Source of the DNA: Flammeovirgaceae bacterium
Lineage (GTDB): Bacteria > Bacteroidota > Bacteroidia > Cytophagales > Cyclobacteriaceae
NCBI GenBank assembly: GCA_020635915.1
Contig: JACJYU010000002.1
Coordinates: 680,223 to 744,222, forward strand
DNA length: 64,000 nucleotides
Direction: 5' to 3'
Shown here: one piece after another, positions 8,287 to 16,893 of the stretch
Position numbering within the stretch: the stretch's first letter is position 1
Layout: the number at the start of each line of letters is the position of its first letter
Made by a program: the position numbers and the translations under genes
The notes under the pieces: generated by a model
What the model was told of the DNA's origin: nothing
Database searches by the model: none
Seen by the model: only the letters and a program-made list of their open reading frames with translations

Positions 8287-8841
8287 ATGGAAATAAAAAC
8301 CACCCATATTAAAGGGTTGCTTGAAATCACGCCAAAAGTTTTTCCGGACAACCGCGGATGGTTTATGGAACTCTACAAAGACTCCCTGCTGCCCGATACG
8401 GTGCCAATCGCAAAGTTTGTTCAGGAGAACCTTTCTTTCTCCAAAAAAGGGGTAATACGGGGGCTGCACCTTCAACTTGAGCCATATGCCCAGGCCAAAT
8501 TGGTGGCCGTGGTGCATGGAAAAATACTTGATGTGGTCGTGGACCTGAGAAAAGGGTCGGGCACCTTTGGTGCTGTTTTCAAGAGTGTACTGGGAGGGGA
8601 AAACCGAAAGATGTTGTTCGTGCCCCAAGGATTTGCCCACGGCTTCTCTGCCCTCGAGGATTCTTATTTTTATTATAAATGCACCAACACCTACAGCCCC
8701 GGGCATGAATCCGGTATCCGGTGGAACGACCCGCAATTGAATATTGATTGGCAGGTTTCTGACCCCATCATTTCAACAAAGGACCAGGGCCTGCCAAGCA
8801 TGGAAGATTTATTGATAAAATCAGTAATTTCACCGGAATAA
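8287..8841 (+). CDS. rfbC: dTDP-4-dehydrorhamnose 3,5-epimerase
   Basis: A 184-residue cupin-fold epimerase that converts dTDP-4-keto-6-deoxyglucose to dTDP-4-keto-L-rhamnose. Conserved RmlC motifs are clear: FPDNRGWFMELY, the catalytic-His region VIRGLHLQ, the dyad region VVDLRKGSGTFG, and the VPQGFAHGFSAL segment with the catalytic Asp/His/Tyr set. ATG at 8287 gives the usual family length; an in-frame GTG far upstream at 8050 lies inside the glycosyltransferase gene and is rejected. rfbA, rfbB and rfbD are not in the window, so the rest of the dTDP-rhamnose pathway must be encoded elsewhere. Confidence 0.94.
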   Translation: MEIKTTHIKGLLEITPKVFPDNRGWFMELYKDSLLPDTVPIAKFVQENLSFSKKGVIRGLHLQLEPYAQAKLVAVVHGKILDVVVDLRKGSGTFGAVFKSVLGGENRKMLFVPQGFAHGFSALEDSYFYYKCTNTYSPGHESGIRWNDPQLNIDWQVSDPIISTKDQGLPSMEDLLIKSVISPE

Positions 8842-8861
8842 CCCCATTTCTCGTGGCTTCT

Positions 8862-9602
8862 ATGGTTAATAAATTAATGATAATGGGCATGGCAGGGCTT
8901 GCGTTGGCATGTGGTTCCTACAAACAAAACCTTATGTTCAACGTACCGGAGGGCTTTCAGCCTAAGGAAATTGTGGCCGGTACAGCCCAGGATTACCGCA
9001 TTCAAAAAAACGACCTGCTCACCATTGAAATTTTTTCCAATAACGGGGAACGCATCATTGACCCCAACCCGGAACTTACCGACACAAAGGTGATTGGGGA
9101 AAAAAGCAAGTTTACCTACCTGGTCGCCATGAACGGTTATGTTAAATTGCCGATGGTAAACGAAATCAAACTGGAGGGGCTAACGCTGAGGGAGGCGGAA
9201 ATAGCCTTACAGAAGGAATATGAAAAGTTTTTTAAATTCCCTTATGTGGCCATGGGGTTTGTCAACAAAAGGGCCGTGCTGCTGGGGGCCACCGGTGGCC
9301 AGGTAATCCCACTGAACGACCAGAACATACGGCTAACGGAAGTATTGGCCCTGGGCAAGGGGCTGGACAACAATGCCAAAGCGCACAACATCCGGGTCTT
9401 ACGGGACGGTGACGTTTTCGTTATTGACCTCAGTACGATTGAGGGGTACAAGGCGGGCAATATGCTGATCCAACCGGGCGACATCATTTATGTGGAGCCG
9501 GTAAGAAGGCCATTCAGCGAAGCATTGCGCGAAAACGGAAGCATCCTTAGCATAGTGGTAAGCCTTGCCTCTTTGATCGTGATCATTCTTAAAGTAAGGT
9601 AA
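8862..9602 (+). CDS. outer-membrane polysaccharide export lipoprotein (Wza/OPX-like)
   Basis: A 246-residue exporter component. An N-terminal lipoprotein signal (MVNKLMIMGMAGLALACG) ends with the likely lipidated Cys. The Poly_export domain follows (residues about 40-140, with YRIQKNDLLTIEIF and GYVKLPMVNEIKLEGLTLREAE), then an SLBB-like domain (GGQVIPLNDQNIRLTEVLA). A single C-terminal hydrophobic helix (about 228-245) is typical of Bacteroidota OPX proteins. It should form the outer-membrane conduit working with the Wzz/tyrosine kinase encoded directly downstream. The stop codon abuts the GTG of that gene without a gap. The ATG at 8862 is chosen over a GTG at 8853. Confidence 0.92.
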   Translation: MVNKLMIMGMAGLALACGSYKQNLMFNVPEGFQPKEIVAGTAQDYRIQKNDLLTIEIFSNNGERIIDPNPELTDTKVIGEKSKFTYLVAMNGYVKLPMVNEIKLEGLTLREAEIALQKEYEKFFKFPYVAMGFVNKRAVLLGATGGQVIPLNDQNIRLTEVLALGKGLDNNAKAHNIRVLRDGDVFVIDLSTIEGYKAGNMLIQPGDIIYVEPVRRPFSEALRENGSILSIVVSLASLIVIILKVR

Positions 9603-11927
9603 GTGGACAAACTGGGACCAACAGGGACAACGAGCGGGATTGAGGGCATAGACCTGAACAAATTGAAGGTCGTGGTACGCAAAAACCTTATTTGGATCCT
9701 AGGCATCTTCCTCATTGTAAACCTGGCGGCATACCTGACCATCCGATGGACGAAGGATGTTTATGAGTCGGAATCCGAAATGAAGTTGGACATCAAGCAG
9801 GACGCCACGGAACTGGGGATCAAAACGCTGGTGGAAGACCAAAACCTAAATGTGATCTCAGGGGAAATAGAGCAAATAAAATCTAAAGTGTTCCTCAACA
9901 GGGTAATCGACTCCCTGGACATCAATATTGGCTACTACAGCATTGGCAAAGTGCTGGTCGATGAAAAATACAAGTACTCCCCCATCAGTATTTCGGCCAG
10001 CCACTTTCCCAATAAAATCCTTGACCTTCCTTTTTATATTGACTTCGACCAGGGCTCGGTGGTATTTGAGGTAAGGCCGGGGGAAGACGGAAAACCCGTT
10101 AAAGGAACATTTGGCAAGCCCGTTTCCATTGATGGCTTTGAATTTGTGCTCAACAAAACAAAGACCTTCGACCCTACTGCAACAGACGATTATTACTTTA
10201 TCGTGCACAGCAAGGAATACCTCCTGGAATACCTGACGGAAAACCTTACGGTGGAGCCATTGAATTTCAATGCCAATACCATAAAAATATCGTTCCGTGA
10301 CTTTAACGCCCTGAAGGCCAAAACCATTGTCAGCAAAATCGACTCGCTGTACATCAGCTACAGCAATGAACAAAAAAACCTGGCCAACAAACAAAAGATC
10401 GACTGGCTCAACAACGAGTTGCTGCAGGTAGAGCATAAAATGGAAGGTTTTGAAAATTATTTTGAAAGCTTCACGTTGCGCAACAAAAGCAACAATGTTG
10501 ACGAAGACCTTAAAAGGACAATCTATCAAATCAATAAAATCGACTCCCAACGTTTTGAGCTGGGCAAGCGACTGGCCGGGTTGAACTCGCTTATTGAAAA
10601 CCTGTCTTCGGGGGATATGGAAATATCCATTGTCCAAAAGCAATTCTTGCCTGCTTACCTTAACCAGGACCTGGAGGCCTTAAAAAAATTGCTTTTGGGG
10701 AAAGACCGGCTGTCGCTATCTTATAATGAGAACACATTTGCCTATAAACAAAAAGAAAACGAGGCAAACACCATGAAAAACCAGGTTTTCAATCAGCTGG
10801 CCAGCCTTAAAAAACAATGGTTGGAAAACCTGAGCGACATGAAGGGCAAGAAGGAAGCCCTGGAAAAAGAATTTGCCTCCATGCCGGACAAAAACACCCA
10901 ATTCTCAAAAAACCAAAGGTTTTATAAGCTGTACGAAGAGTTCTATCTTTCCATGATGCAGTCGAAGGCCGAATTTGAAATTGCCCAGGCCGGCAACACG
11001 CCCGATTTCAAGGTGCTTTCACCAGCCACCCTGCCCACCAAGCCCATTGCACCGCAAAAATTAATGATACTGGGGATAGGCCTTGTAGGCAGCCTGGTGG
11101 TCAATTTCTTTTTTATAGGCATTTTATACCTGGCCAACAATAAGATAATCAGTGTCCAGGAGGTGGAACGAAACGTGGCCGTGCCCGTTTTGGGTTCCAT
11201 TCCTGCATTTGGGCGTTCAAACGGGAACCCCCTGGTGGTTTTGAAAAACCCCAAATCAATGGCCAGCGAGGCCATCCGCACACTAAGGACAAGCCTGGAC
11301 TTTTTTGCTTCCGGTGGCGACAAGAAAGCCATAAGCATCACCTCAACGGTTTCGGGAGAAGGAAAATCTTTTCTTGCGATGAACCTCAGTGGCGTGTTGG
11401 CCATGTCAAACAAGAAGGTGGTATTGCTTGACCTGGACATGCGCAAGGTGAAGGGCAACCTGCCCTTTGCCGTGGAAGACGCTTCAAAGGGCGTGAGCAC
11501 CATCCTTATCAACAAGCACAAGTGGCGCGATTGCATCGTCAAAACCTCACAGGAATCCTTTGATTACATCCCGGCAGGGCCGCACCCGCCAAACCCCTCC
11601 GAGCTCCTGATGAACGGGCCATTCGACCACCTGCTGGAAAGCTTGAAATCAACATACGATTTTATCATCATGGACACCCCGCCTGTTGGCCTGGTGACCG
11701 ATGGGGTAATGGCCATGAAAAAATCGGACATTTCGATTTACGTGTTGCGGGCCAATTACTCCAAAATGGAATTCCTCAACAACCTTTCCAGGACAATAAA
11801 AATCAACAAACTCAAGAATGTGTCGGTAGTGGTAAATGCGCTACCTGCCGATGGAAAAGCCTACGGGTATGGATACTATGAAGAAAAGGGTGATAGTGGT
11901 TTTTTTAAGAAATTGATGAAAATATAG
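9603..11927 (+). CDS. polysaccharide co-polymerase / bacterial tyrosine autokinase (Wzc-like)
   Basis: A 774-residue inner-membrane protein fusing a Wzz chain-length domain to a BY-kinase. TM1 is at about residues 30-48 and TM2 at about 480-502, with a large periplasmic coiled-coil domain between. The cytoplasmic kinase has Walker A SGEGKS (about 584), Walker A' VVLLDLDMRK (about 605) and Walker B IIMDTPPVG (about 687). The C-terminal autophosphorylation cluster has Tyr754, Tyr756, Tyr758 and Tyr759. It starts with GTG directly after the export lipoprotein stop and overlaps the phosphatase gene by one base, so the three are one translational unit. It controls polymer length and export through cycles of phosphorylation. 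Confidence 0.95.
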   Translation: MDKLGPTGTTSGIEGIDLNKLKVVVRKNLIWILGIFLIVNLAAYLTIRWTKDVYESESEMKLDIKQDATELGIKTLVEDQNLNVISGEIEQIKSKVFLNRVIDSLDINIGYYSIGKVLVDEKYKYSPISISASHFPNKILDLPFYIDFDQGSVVFEVRPGEDGKPVKGTFGKPVSIDGFEFVLNKTKTFDPTATDDYYFIVHSKEYLLEYLTENLTVEPLNFNANTIKISFRDFNALKAKTIVSKIDSLYISYSNEQKNLANKQKIDWLNNELLQVEHKMEGFENYFESFTLRNKSNNVDEDLKRTIYQINKIDSQRFELGKRLAGLNSLIENLSSGDMEISIVQKQFLPAYLNQDLEALKKLLLGKDRLSLSYNENTFAYKQKENEANTMKNQVFNQLASLKKQWLENLSDMKGKKEALEKEFASMPDKNTQFSKNQRFYKLYEEFYLSMMQSKAEFEIAQAGNTPDFKVLSPATLPTKPIAPQKLMILGIGLVGSLVVNFFFIGILYLANNKIISVQEVERNVAVPVLGSIPAFGRSNGNPLVVLKNPKSMASEAIRTLRTSLDFFASGGDKKAISITSTVSGEGKSFLAMNLSGVLAMSNKKVVLLDLDMRKVKGNLPFAVEDASKGVSTILINKHKWRDCIVKTSQESFDYIPAGPHPPNPSELLMNGPFDHLLESLKSTYDFIIMDTPPVGLVTDGVMAMKKSDISIYVLRANYSKMEFLNNLSRTIKINKLKNVSVVVNALPADGKAYGYGYYEEKGDSGFFKKLMKI

Positions 11928-12652
11928 TGTTCTCGTTTTTCAAAGCCAAGGAGGCCGAAGTGCCCCCCCTCAAAACGGATATTCATTCACACTTGCTGCC
12001 ACAACTGGACGATGGCGTAAAATCCCTCGAAGAGTCTGCACAGCTGGTGCGCCAATTTATGGCCTTGGGGTACACCAAACTGGTCACCACGCCCCACGTG
12101 ATGAACGATTTCTATCGCAACGACCCCGGTACCATCGCTGGGGGGCTCGAATCCTTAAAGCAGTTTTTGGCCAAAGAAAACATCAACGTTTCGATAGAGG
12201 CGGCTGCCGAATACTACCTTGACGAATCTCTGATGGAACGGGTCAACAAGAATGAAAGACTGCTGACCTTTGGCGCCAACTACCTACTCTTTGAAACCAA
12301 TTTCCTCACCGAGCCCTTTCAATTAAAAGAATTCATTTTCTCGGCCACCACACAAGGCTACAAGCCCGTGATGGCCCACCCGGAACGTTACCAATACCTG
12401 GTCAATGATTTTGGGAAGGCCGGGGACCTGAAAGACCGGGGGGTATTGTTTCAGGTAAACATACCTTCCATCATTGGGGCATACTCAAGGCCTATTCAAA
12501 AACTGGCCATCCAACTTATACGAAAAGGATGGGTCGATTTTATCGGTAGCGATTGCCACAACCAAACCCAGATGGCCATACTTAAGGAAGCATTCAAAAA
12601 CAAATATTTCAAAAAAGCACTGGCGCTGCCTTTGCTCAATAGGACGTTATAA
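11927..12652 (+). CDS. CpsB/CapC-type tyrosine-protein phosphatase (PHP domain)
   Basis: A 241-residue PHP-fold metal-dependent phosphatase, the usual partner that dephosphorylates the BY-kinase. The first metal-binding motif TDIHSHLLP is at residues 17-25; later His and Asp ligands appear in TTPHVM, MAHPERY and IGSDCHN. The GTG start overlaps the kinase TAG by one base, implying tight stoichiometric coupling. It lacks a signal peptide, consistent with acting on the cytoplasmic Tyr cluster of the kinase. Confidence 0.93.
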   Translation: MFSFFKAKEAEVPPLKTDIHSHLLPQLDDGVKSLEESAQLVRQFMALGYTKLVTTPHVMNDFYRNDPGTIAGGLESLKQFLAKENINVSIEAAAEYYLDESLMERVNKNERLLTFGANYLLFETNFLTEPFQLKEFIFSATTQGYKPVMAHPERYQYLVNDFGKAGDLKDRGVLFQVNIPSIIGAYSRPIQKLAIQLIRKGWVDFIGSDCHNQTQMAILKEAFKNKYFKKALALPLLNRTL

Positions 12653-12653
12653 C

Positions 12654-13640
12654 ATGATTGCCATAACAGGAGCAAATGGTTTGTTGGGGAGCCGGATGGC
12701 CGGGTGGCTGGCCGATGCCGGCATTGCTTTCTATGGGATCAAACGGGCCCAATCGGACACCTCGTTGACGGGCACCCTTCCCATGGAATGGAGGGAGGCA
12801 GACCTGCTGGATGTGGGCGCCCTGCAGGATGCTTTGAACGGGGCAACAACCGTAATCCATACGGCAGCCCTGGTTTCGTTCAGGTCTCGTGACCGCGATC
12901 GGTTGTTCAGGACAAATGTAGAGGGCACGAGGAATGTGGTGAATGCCTGCCTGGGCATGGGCATCAAGCGGATGGTGCACGTAAGCTCGGTGGCGGCCCT
13001 GGGCCGGCACAAAGGGGCAAAAAACATCAACGAAAACCATAAGTGGGTGGAAAGCAAGCTGAACTCCGATTATGCCGAATCAAAATACCTGGCAGAGCTC
13101 GAAGTGTTCAGGGGAAGGGAAGAAGGCCTGGGCATAGACATGGTCAACCCTTCGGTCATATTGTCGGGGGCGGATTGGGACAAGAGCAGTGCGCAGCTCT
13201 TCAAATATGTGTGGGAAAACAAGCCCTTCTATACCGAGGGCTCAATCAACTATGTGGATGCCCGTGACGTGGCCGAAATGATCGGCAGGATGCTGGGGCA
13301 TGAGGCCAGTGGCGAGCGGTATATTGCCAACGGGGGCGTGGTGCCTTTGAAAAGCATTCTCACACAGATAGCAGCACGTTTCAACAAAAAGACGCCCTGG
13401 ATCAAAGTGCCCAAGCCCCTGATAACGGCCACCGCCTGGGTGGAATCTGCCCGGTCCCTGCTTACCGGCAGCGACCCCATTGTGACCCCGCAGTCCGCAC
13501 GGGGGGCAAGTGCCCATTTCTTCTATGACAATGAAAAGGCCATTAAAAAGCTGGGAATGCAGTTTAGGCCCCTGGAAGAAACGCTAGAATGGTGCTGCTC
13601 CCATTACCTACAAAACGGTACGACAAACAATCGAAATTAG
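12654..13640 (+). CDS. NAD-dependent epimerase/dehydratase (extended SDR)
   Basis: A 328-residue extended short-chain dehydrogenase. The Rossmann motif is TGANGLLG (residues 5-12) and the catalytic pair Y-x3-K is Tyr140/Lys144 in YAESK. A hydrophobic stretch near residues 250-300 and the NPSVILSGADWDKSS region resemble dihydroflavonol-reductase-like and nucleoside-sugar epimerases. It follows the phosphatase gene by one base. The location suggests sugar-nucleotide modification for the exopolysaccharide, but related SDRs act on other substrates, so the role is an inference. A longer in-frame start at 12474 lies inside the phosphatase gene and is rejected. Confidence 0.86.
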   Translation: MIAITGANGLLGSRMAGWLADAGIAFYGIKRAQSDTSLTGTLPMEWREADLLDVGALQDALNGATTVIHTAALVSFRSRDRDRLFRTNVEGTRNVVNACLGMGIKRMVHVSSVAALGRHKGAKNINENHKWVESKLNSDYAESKYLAELEVFRGREEGLGIDMVNPSVILSGADWDKSSAQLFKYVWENKPFYTEGSINYVDARDVAEMIGRMLGHEASGERYIANGGVVPLKSILTQIAARFNKKTPWIKVPKPLITATAWVESARSLLTGSDPIVTPQSARGASAHFFYDNEKAIKKLGMQFRPLEETLEWCCSHYLQNGTTNNRN

Positions 13641-13734
13641 CAAGCTTGTGACCCATGTTTTATGGGATTACCTTTGCCGGAGATTCGTTCGATTCACGAT
13701 TTTTTTACCTACTTTAGGAAAACCATTTTACCTA

Positions 13735-15144
13735 ATGGCCCACGATTTCAGGAAACGAGAGGAAGAGGAGGAGCTGATCAAACGCTTTGAGGATAGCCTC
13801 AGGAAGGACACCAATGATTTCTTTGATATCAATTCGTATGAAACGATAATTGACTATTACCTGGACCACGCCAAGCACAAGAAAGCATTGGCAGCTGTGG
13901 CCCAGGCCATGGAGCGCTACCCATTTTCCACCGAACTCATTGCGGTAAAAGCCCAGGTCCTTTCCAACCTTGAAGAATATGACCAGGCCCTGGAGTTGCT
14001 TGAAAAAGCCAAAAGCCTGCATCCTACGGACCTCGAAATCTATTTTTCCATAGGGTCCATCCTTTCTTTGCAGGGCAGGCACAACGAGGCCATATCGCTG
14101 TATGGGCAGGCGCTGTCCTTTGCGGACGAGGACCAGGATGAAATTTATTACAGCATTGGTTTGTCCTACCAGGGCCTGGGCGAATATGACAATGCCATCC
14201 ATGCCTACAAGCAGTCGATAGAAATAAACATCGCCCATGAAGGCTCTTTGTACGAGCTGGCCTTTTGCCTTGATGTGGTGGGCCAACTGGAAAGCAGCCT
14301 CTCTTATTATAGAAAGTTTATTGATGAAGATCCCTATTCGGCTGCGGCCTGGTACAACCTGGGCATTGTCTGCAATAAACTGGAACAATACAACGATGCA
14401 TTGGATGCCTATGAATATGCGGTGGCCATTGACGACACGTTTGCCTCTGCCTATTACAACATGGGCAATACCTACCTCAACCTGGAGCAATACACCAAAG
14501 CGCTTGATTCGTTTAGGAAAACCATAGAAATAGAAGGCCCCAGCCCCGAAGTCTATTGCTCCATGGGCGCTGCCTATGAAAACCTGGGGCAATATGAGTT
14601 GGGGCTAAAGTATTTTCAAAAAGCCGCCAAGCTGGACGCCTTCTATGACGAAGCCTGGTTTGGGGCCGGGAGCTGCCTTGAAAAACAGGAGAAGTGGTAC
14701 CAGGCACTCCACTTTTACAACAAGGCCGTAAAGCTCAACAATCAAAACGCAGACTATTGGAAAGCCGCTGCCCATGCCGAGTTTAAAATTGGCAACACCA
14801 TCTCCAGCATTAGCGCATATGAGGAGGCGAGCCAGCACGGCCCCACCGACAAGGAAATCTGGCTCAACTGGTCTTTTATTTATTATGAGCAGGGCGAGTA
14901 CCCAAAAGCAGTGGAAATCCTGGAGCGCGGGCTGGGGGAAATCCCCAATGAACCCGACTTCCTATACCGCATGGCCGTTTATTATATTGAGGATGGCAAG
15001 TTCAAAGAAGCCTTTAATTATCTTGAAAATGCGTTACTTTTGAATTTTGAAGGGCACCGGATGCTTTTTGATTTTTTTCCAAAGCCTGAAACCCAAAAAG
15101 CACTTTTTAAGATTATCGATCAATTTAGAAAAGAAAACCACTAA
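13735..15144 (+). CDS. cytoplasmic tetratricopeptide repeat protein
   Basis: A 469-residue protein made almost wholly of TPR units from about residue 50 onward; repeats such as AWYNLGIVCNKLEQYNDAL and AYYNMGNTYLNLEQYTKAL show the canonical W/L/G/Y/A/F/A/P pattern. The N-terminus is highly charged (KREEEEELIKRFE) and there is no signal peptide. The ATG at 13735 follows a TACTTTAG element (a near match to TAnnTTTG); a GTG at 13648 would add an implausible hydrophobic extension. It overlaps the phosphosulfolactate synthase-like gene by one base (TAATG), so it heads a coupled run to aroE and uvrB. Partner proteins are unknown. Confidence 0.88.
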   Translation: MAHDFRKREEEEELIKRFEDSLRKDTNDFFDINSYETIIDYYLDHAKHKKALAAVAQAMERYPFSTELIAVKAQVLSNLEEYDQALELLEKAKSLHPTDLEIYFSIGSILSLQGRHNEAISLYGQALSFADEDQDEIYYSIGLSYQGLGEYDNAIHAYKQSIEINIAHEGSLYELAFCLDVVGQLESSLSYYRKFIDEDPYSAAAWYNLGIVCNKLEQYNDALDAYEYAVAIDDTFASAYYNMGNTYLNLEQYTKALDSFRKTIEIEGPSPEVYCSMGAAYENLGQYELGLKYFQKAAKLDAFYDEAWFGAGSCLEKQEKWYQALHFYNKAVKLNNQNADYWKAAAHAEFKIGNTISSISAYEEASQHGPTDKEIWLNWSFIYYEQGEYPKAVEILERGLGEIPNEPDFLYRMAVYYIEDGKFKEAFNYLENALLLNFEGHRMLFDFFPKPETQKALFKIIDQFRKENH

Positions 15145-15947
15145 TGAATTACACACTTAAGAACCTGCCTGAGCGGACCGCAAAGCCCAGGCAAATTGGC
15201 TTTACCATGGCAATGGACAAAGGCCTAAGCATAAGGGAAGCGGAAGACCTCGTATCCATATCTGCCGATCATATAGACATAATAAAACTGGGCTGGGCCA
15301 CCTCTTACGTCACCCCCAACCTAAAGGAAAAACTTAAAGTTTACAAGGACGCGGGCATCCCCTGCTACTTTGGCGGCACCCTGTTCGAAGCTTTTGTGGT
15401 GAGGGACCAGTTTGACGACTACAGAAAAGTGCTGGATAAATACGATATGCCTTTCGCGGAAGTATCGGATGGCTCTATAGACCTAGACCACGACAAAAAA
15501 CTTGACTATATATCTAGGTTGTCCGAGCAGGTGACCGTTTTGTCGGAAGTTGGGTCCAAGGATGCGGAAAAAATAATCCCTCCCTACCAATGGATTGACT
15601 TAATGCAAAAAGAACTGGACGCGGGCGCATGGAAGGTGATAGGCGAAGCCAGGGAAAGTGGGAACGTGGGCCTCTTTAGGGCCACCGGTGAAGTAAGGTC
15701 CGGCCTGGTGCAGGAGATACTTACAAAAATACCTTTTGAAAAAATCATTTGGGAAGCACCGCAAAAGGCACAGCAGGTGTGGTTTATCAAACTACTCGGT
15801 GCCAACGTGAACCTGGGCAATATAGCCCCTAATGAAGTCATTCCGCTGGAAACCATACGGATGGGCCTAAGGGGGGACACCTTCCTTCATTTTCTCGGCC
15901 TGGAACAAAAAAGGGGAAATAATGCCCCACCATTTTATACTGAATAA
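15144..15947 (+). CDS. phosphosulfolactate synthase-like protein (ComA family)
   Basis: A 267-residue TIM-barrel enzyme. The family adds sulfite to phosphoenolpyruvate to form (R)-2-phospho-3-sulfolactate, the first step of coenzyme M synthesis in methanogens. Family traits visible include FTMAMDKGLS, the metal/PEP region IDIIKLGWAT, IPCYFGGTLFE and FAEVSDGSI, and the GEARESG segment. Bacteroidota do not make coenzyme M; a role in making C3 sulfonates, perhaps a cysteate precursor for sulfonolipids, is an inference. None of the other Com genes is nearby. It is coupled to the TPR gene upstream and lies 6 bases before the DUF368 gene. Confidence 0.87.
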   Translation: MNYTLKNLPERTAKPRQIGFTMAMDKGLSIREAEDLVSISADHIDIIKLGWATSYVTPNLKEKLKVYKDAGIPCYFGGTLFEAFVVRDQFDDYRKVLDKYDMPFAEVSDGSIDLDHDKKLDYISRLSEQVTVLSEVGSKDAEKIIPPYQWIDLMQKELDAGAWKVIGEARESGNVGLFRATGEVRSGLVQEILTKIPFEKIIWEAPQKAQQVWFIKLLGANVNLGNIAPNEVIPLETIRMGLRGDTFLHFLGLEQKRGNNAPPFYTE

Positions 15948-15953
15948 TTTCAA

Positions 15954-16892
15954 TTGAGGTATTTCAAAGATTATTTGTTCCTTTACTTAAAAGGAATAGG
16001 AATGGGCGCGGCAGACGTAATACCAGGGGTGTCCGGTGGGACCATCGCCTTTATCACGGGGATTTACGAAGAACTTATCAATTCCATTCGTAAGATCGAC
16101 ATCGAAGCCGTAAAGCTGCTTCGGGAATTAAAATGGGCGGGGTTCTGGAAAAAAATAAACGGGAATTTCCTACTGATTGTTGTCGGGGGGGTCGCGACAA
16201 GTTTGCTTTCCCTGGCCAAGCTGATGAATTACCTATTGGCCATTTACCCTATTCCCGTTTGGTCGTTCTTTTTTGGACTGATCCTTATTTCCGCCCCGCT
16301 TATTTTAAGGGAGGTAAAGGCTTGGTCTGCATCAGTGGCCTTGGCAGGACTGGTAGGCGTGGCACTGGCATACTGGATCACCATCGTGTCCCCCGCGCAA
16401 ACGCCATCCAACCTCTATTTTATCTTTTTTTGCGGGGCGCTGGCCATTTGCGCCATGATTTTGCCGGGGATATCCGGGGCCTTCATACTTCTATTGCTGG
16501 GCAAGTATGAGTATATGATCAGGGCACTGGTGGAAGCGGACCTTGCGGTAGTGGCGGTTTTTGCCCTGGGCTGCATCATCGGCCTGGTGAGCTTCTCCAG
16601 GTTTTTGAGTTGGATATTGACAAACTACCGGTACCCTACTTTGGCTTTGCTGTCAGGGTTTATGGTGGGATCGTTAAATAAAGTATGGCCGTGGAAGGAG
16701 GTATTGTCCTTTAGGCTAAACCCCGAAGGGGAGCAGGTGCCCGCCATTGACCACAGCATATGGCCGGGGCAATACTTTGAAAAAACCGGCAGCGACCCGC
16801 AAATATTCCAGGCCATCCTGTTTGTGGCCTTGGGCATTTTGATTGTTGTGTTTGTGGAAAAACTAGCGATTGCTTTTAAAACAAAACCTTAA
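15954..16892 (+). CDS. DUF368 undecaprenyl phosphate translocase
   Basis: A 312-residue polytopic inner-membrane protein with the family signature KGIGMGAADVIPGVSGGTIA near the N-terminus and a second MILPGISGAF-type repeat at about residue 165. Members of this family (PopT) were identified as undecaprenyl-phosphate flippases that return the lipid carrier to the cytoplasmic face. The TTG start at 15954 gives the length and N-terminus seen in the family; the first ATG lies inside the conserved motif. The nearby exopolysaccharide locus would depend on the same carrier lipid. aroE begins one base after the stop. Confidence 0.92.
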   Translation: MRYFKDYLFLYLKGIGMGAADVIPGVSGGTIAFITGIYEELINSIRKIDIEAVKLLRELKWAGFWKKINGNFLLIVVGGVATSLLSLAKLMNYLLAIYPIPVWSFFFGLILISAPLILREVKAWSASVALAGLVGVALAYWITIVSPAQTPSNLYFIFFCGALAICAMILPGISGAFILLLLGKYEYMIRALVEADLAVVAVFALGCIIGLVSFSRFLSWILTNYRYPTLALLSGFMVGSLNKVWPWKEVLSFRLNPEGEQVPAIDHSIWPGQYFEKTGSDPQIFQAILFVALGILIVVFVEKLAIAFKTKP

Positions 16893-16893
16893 A

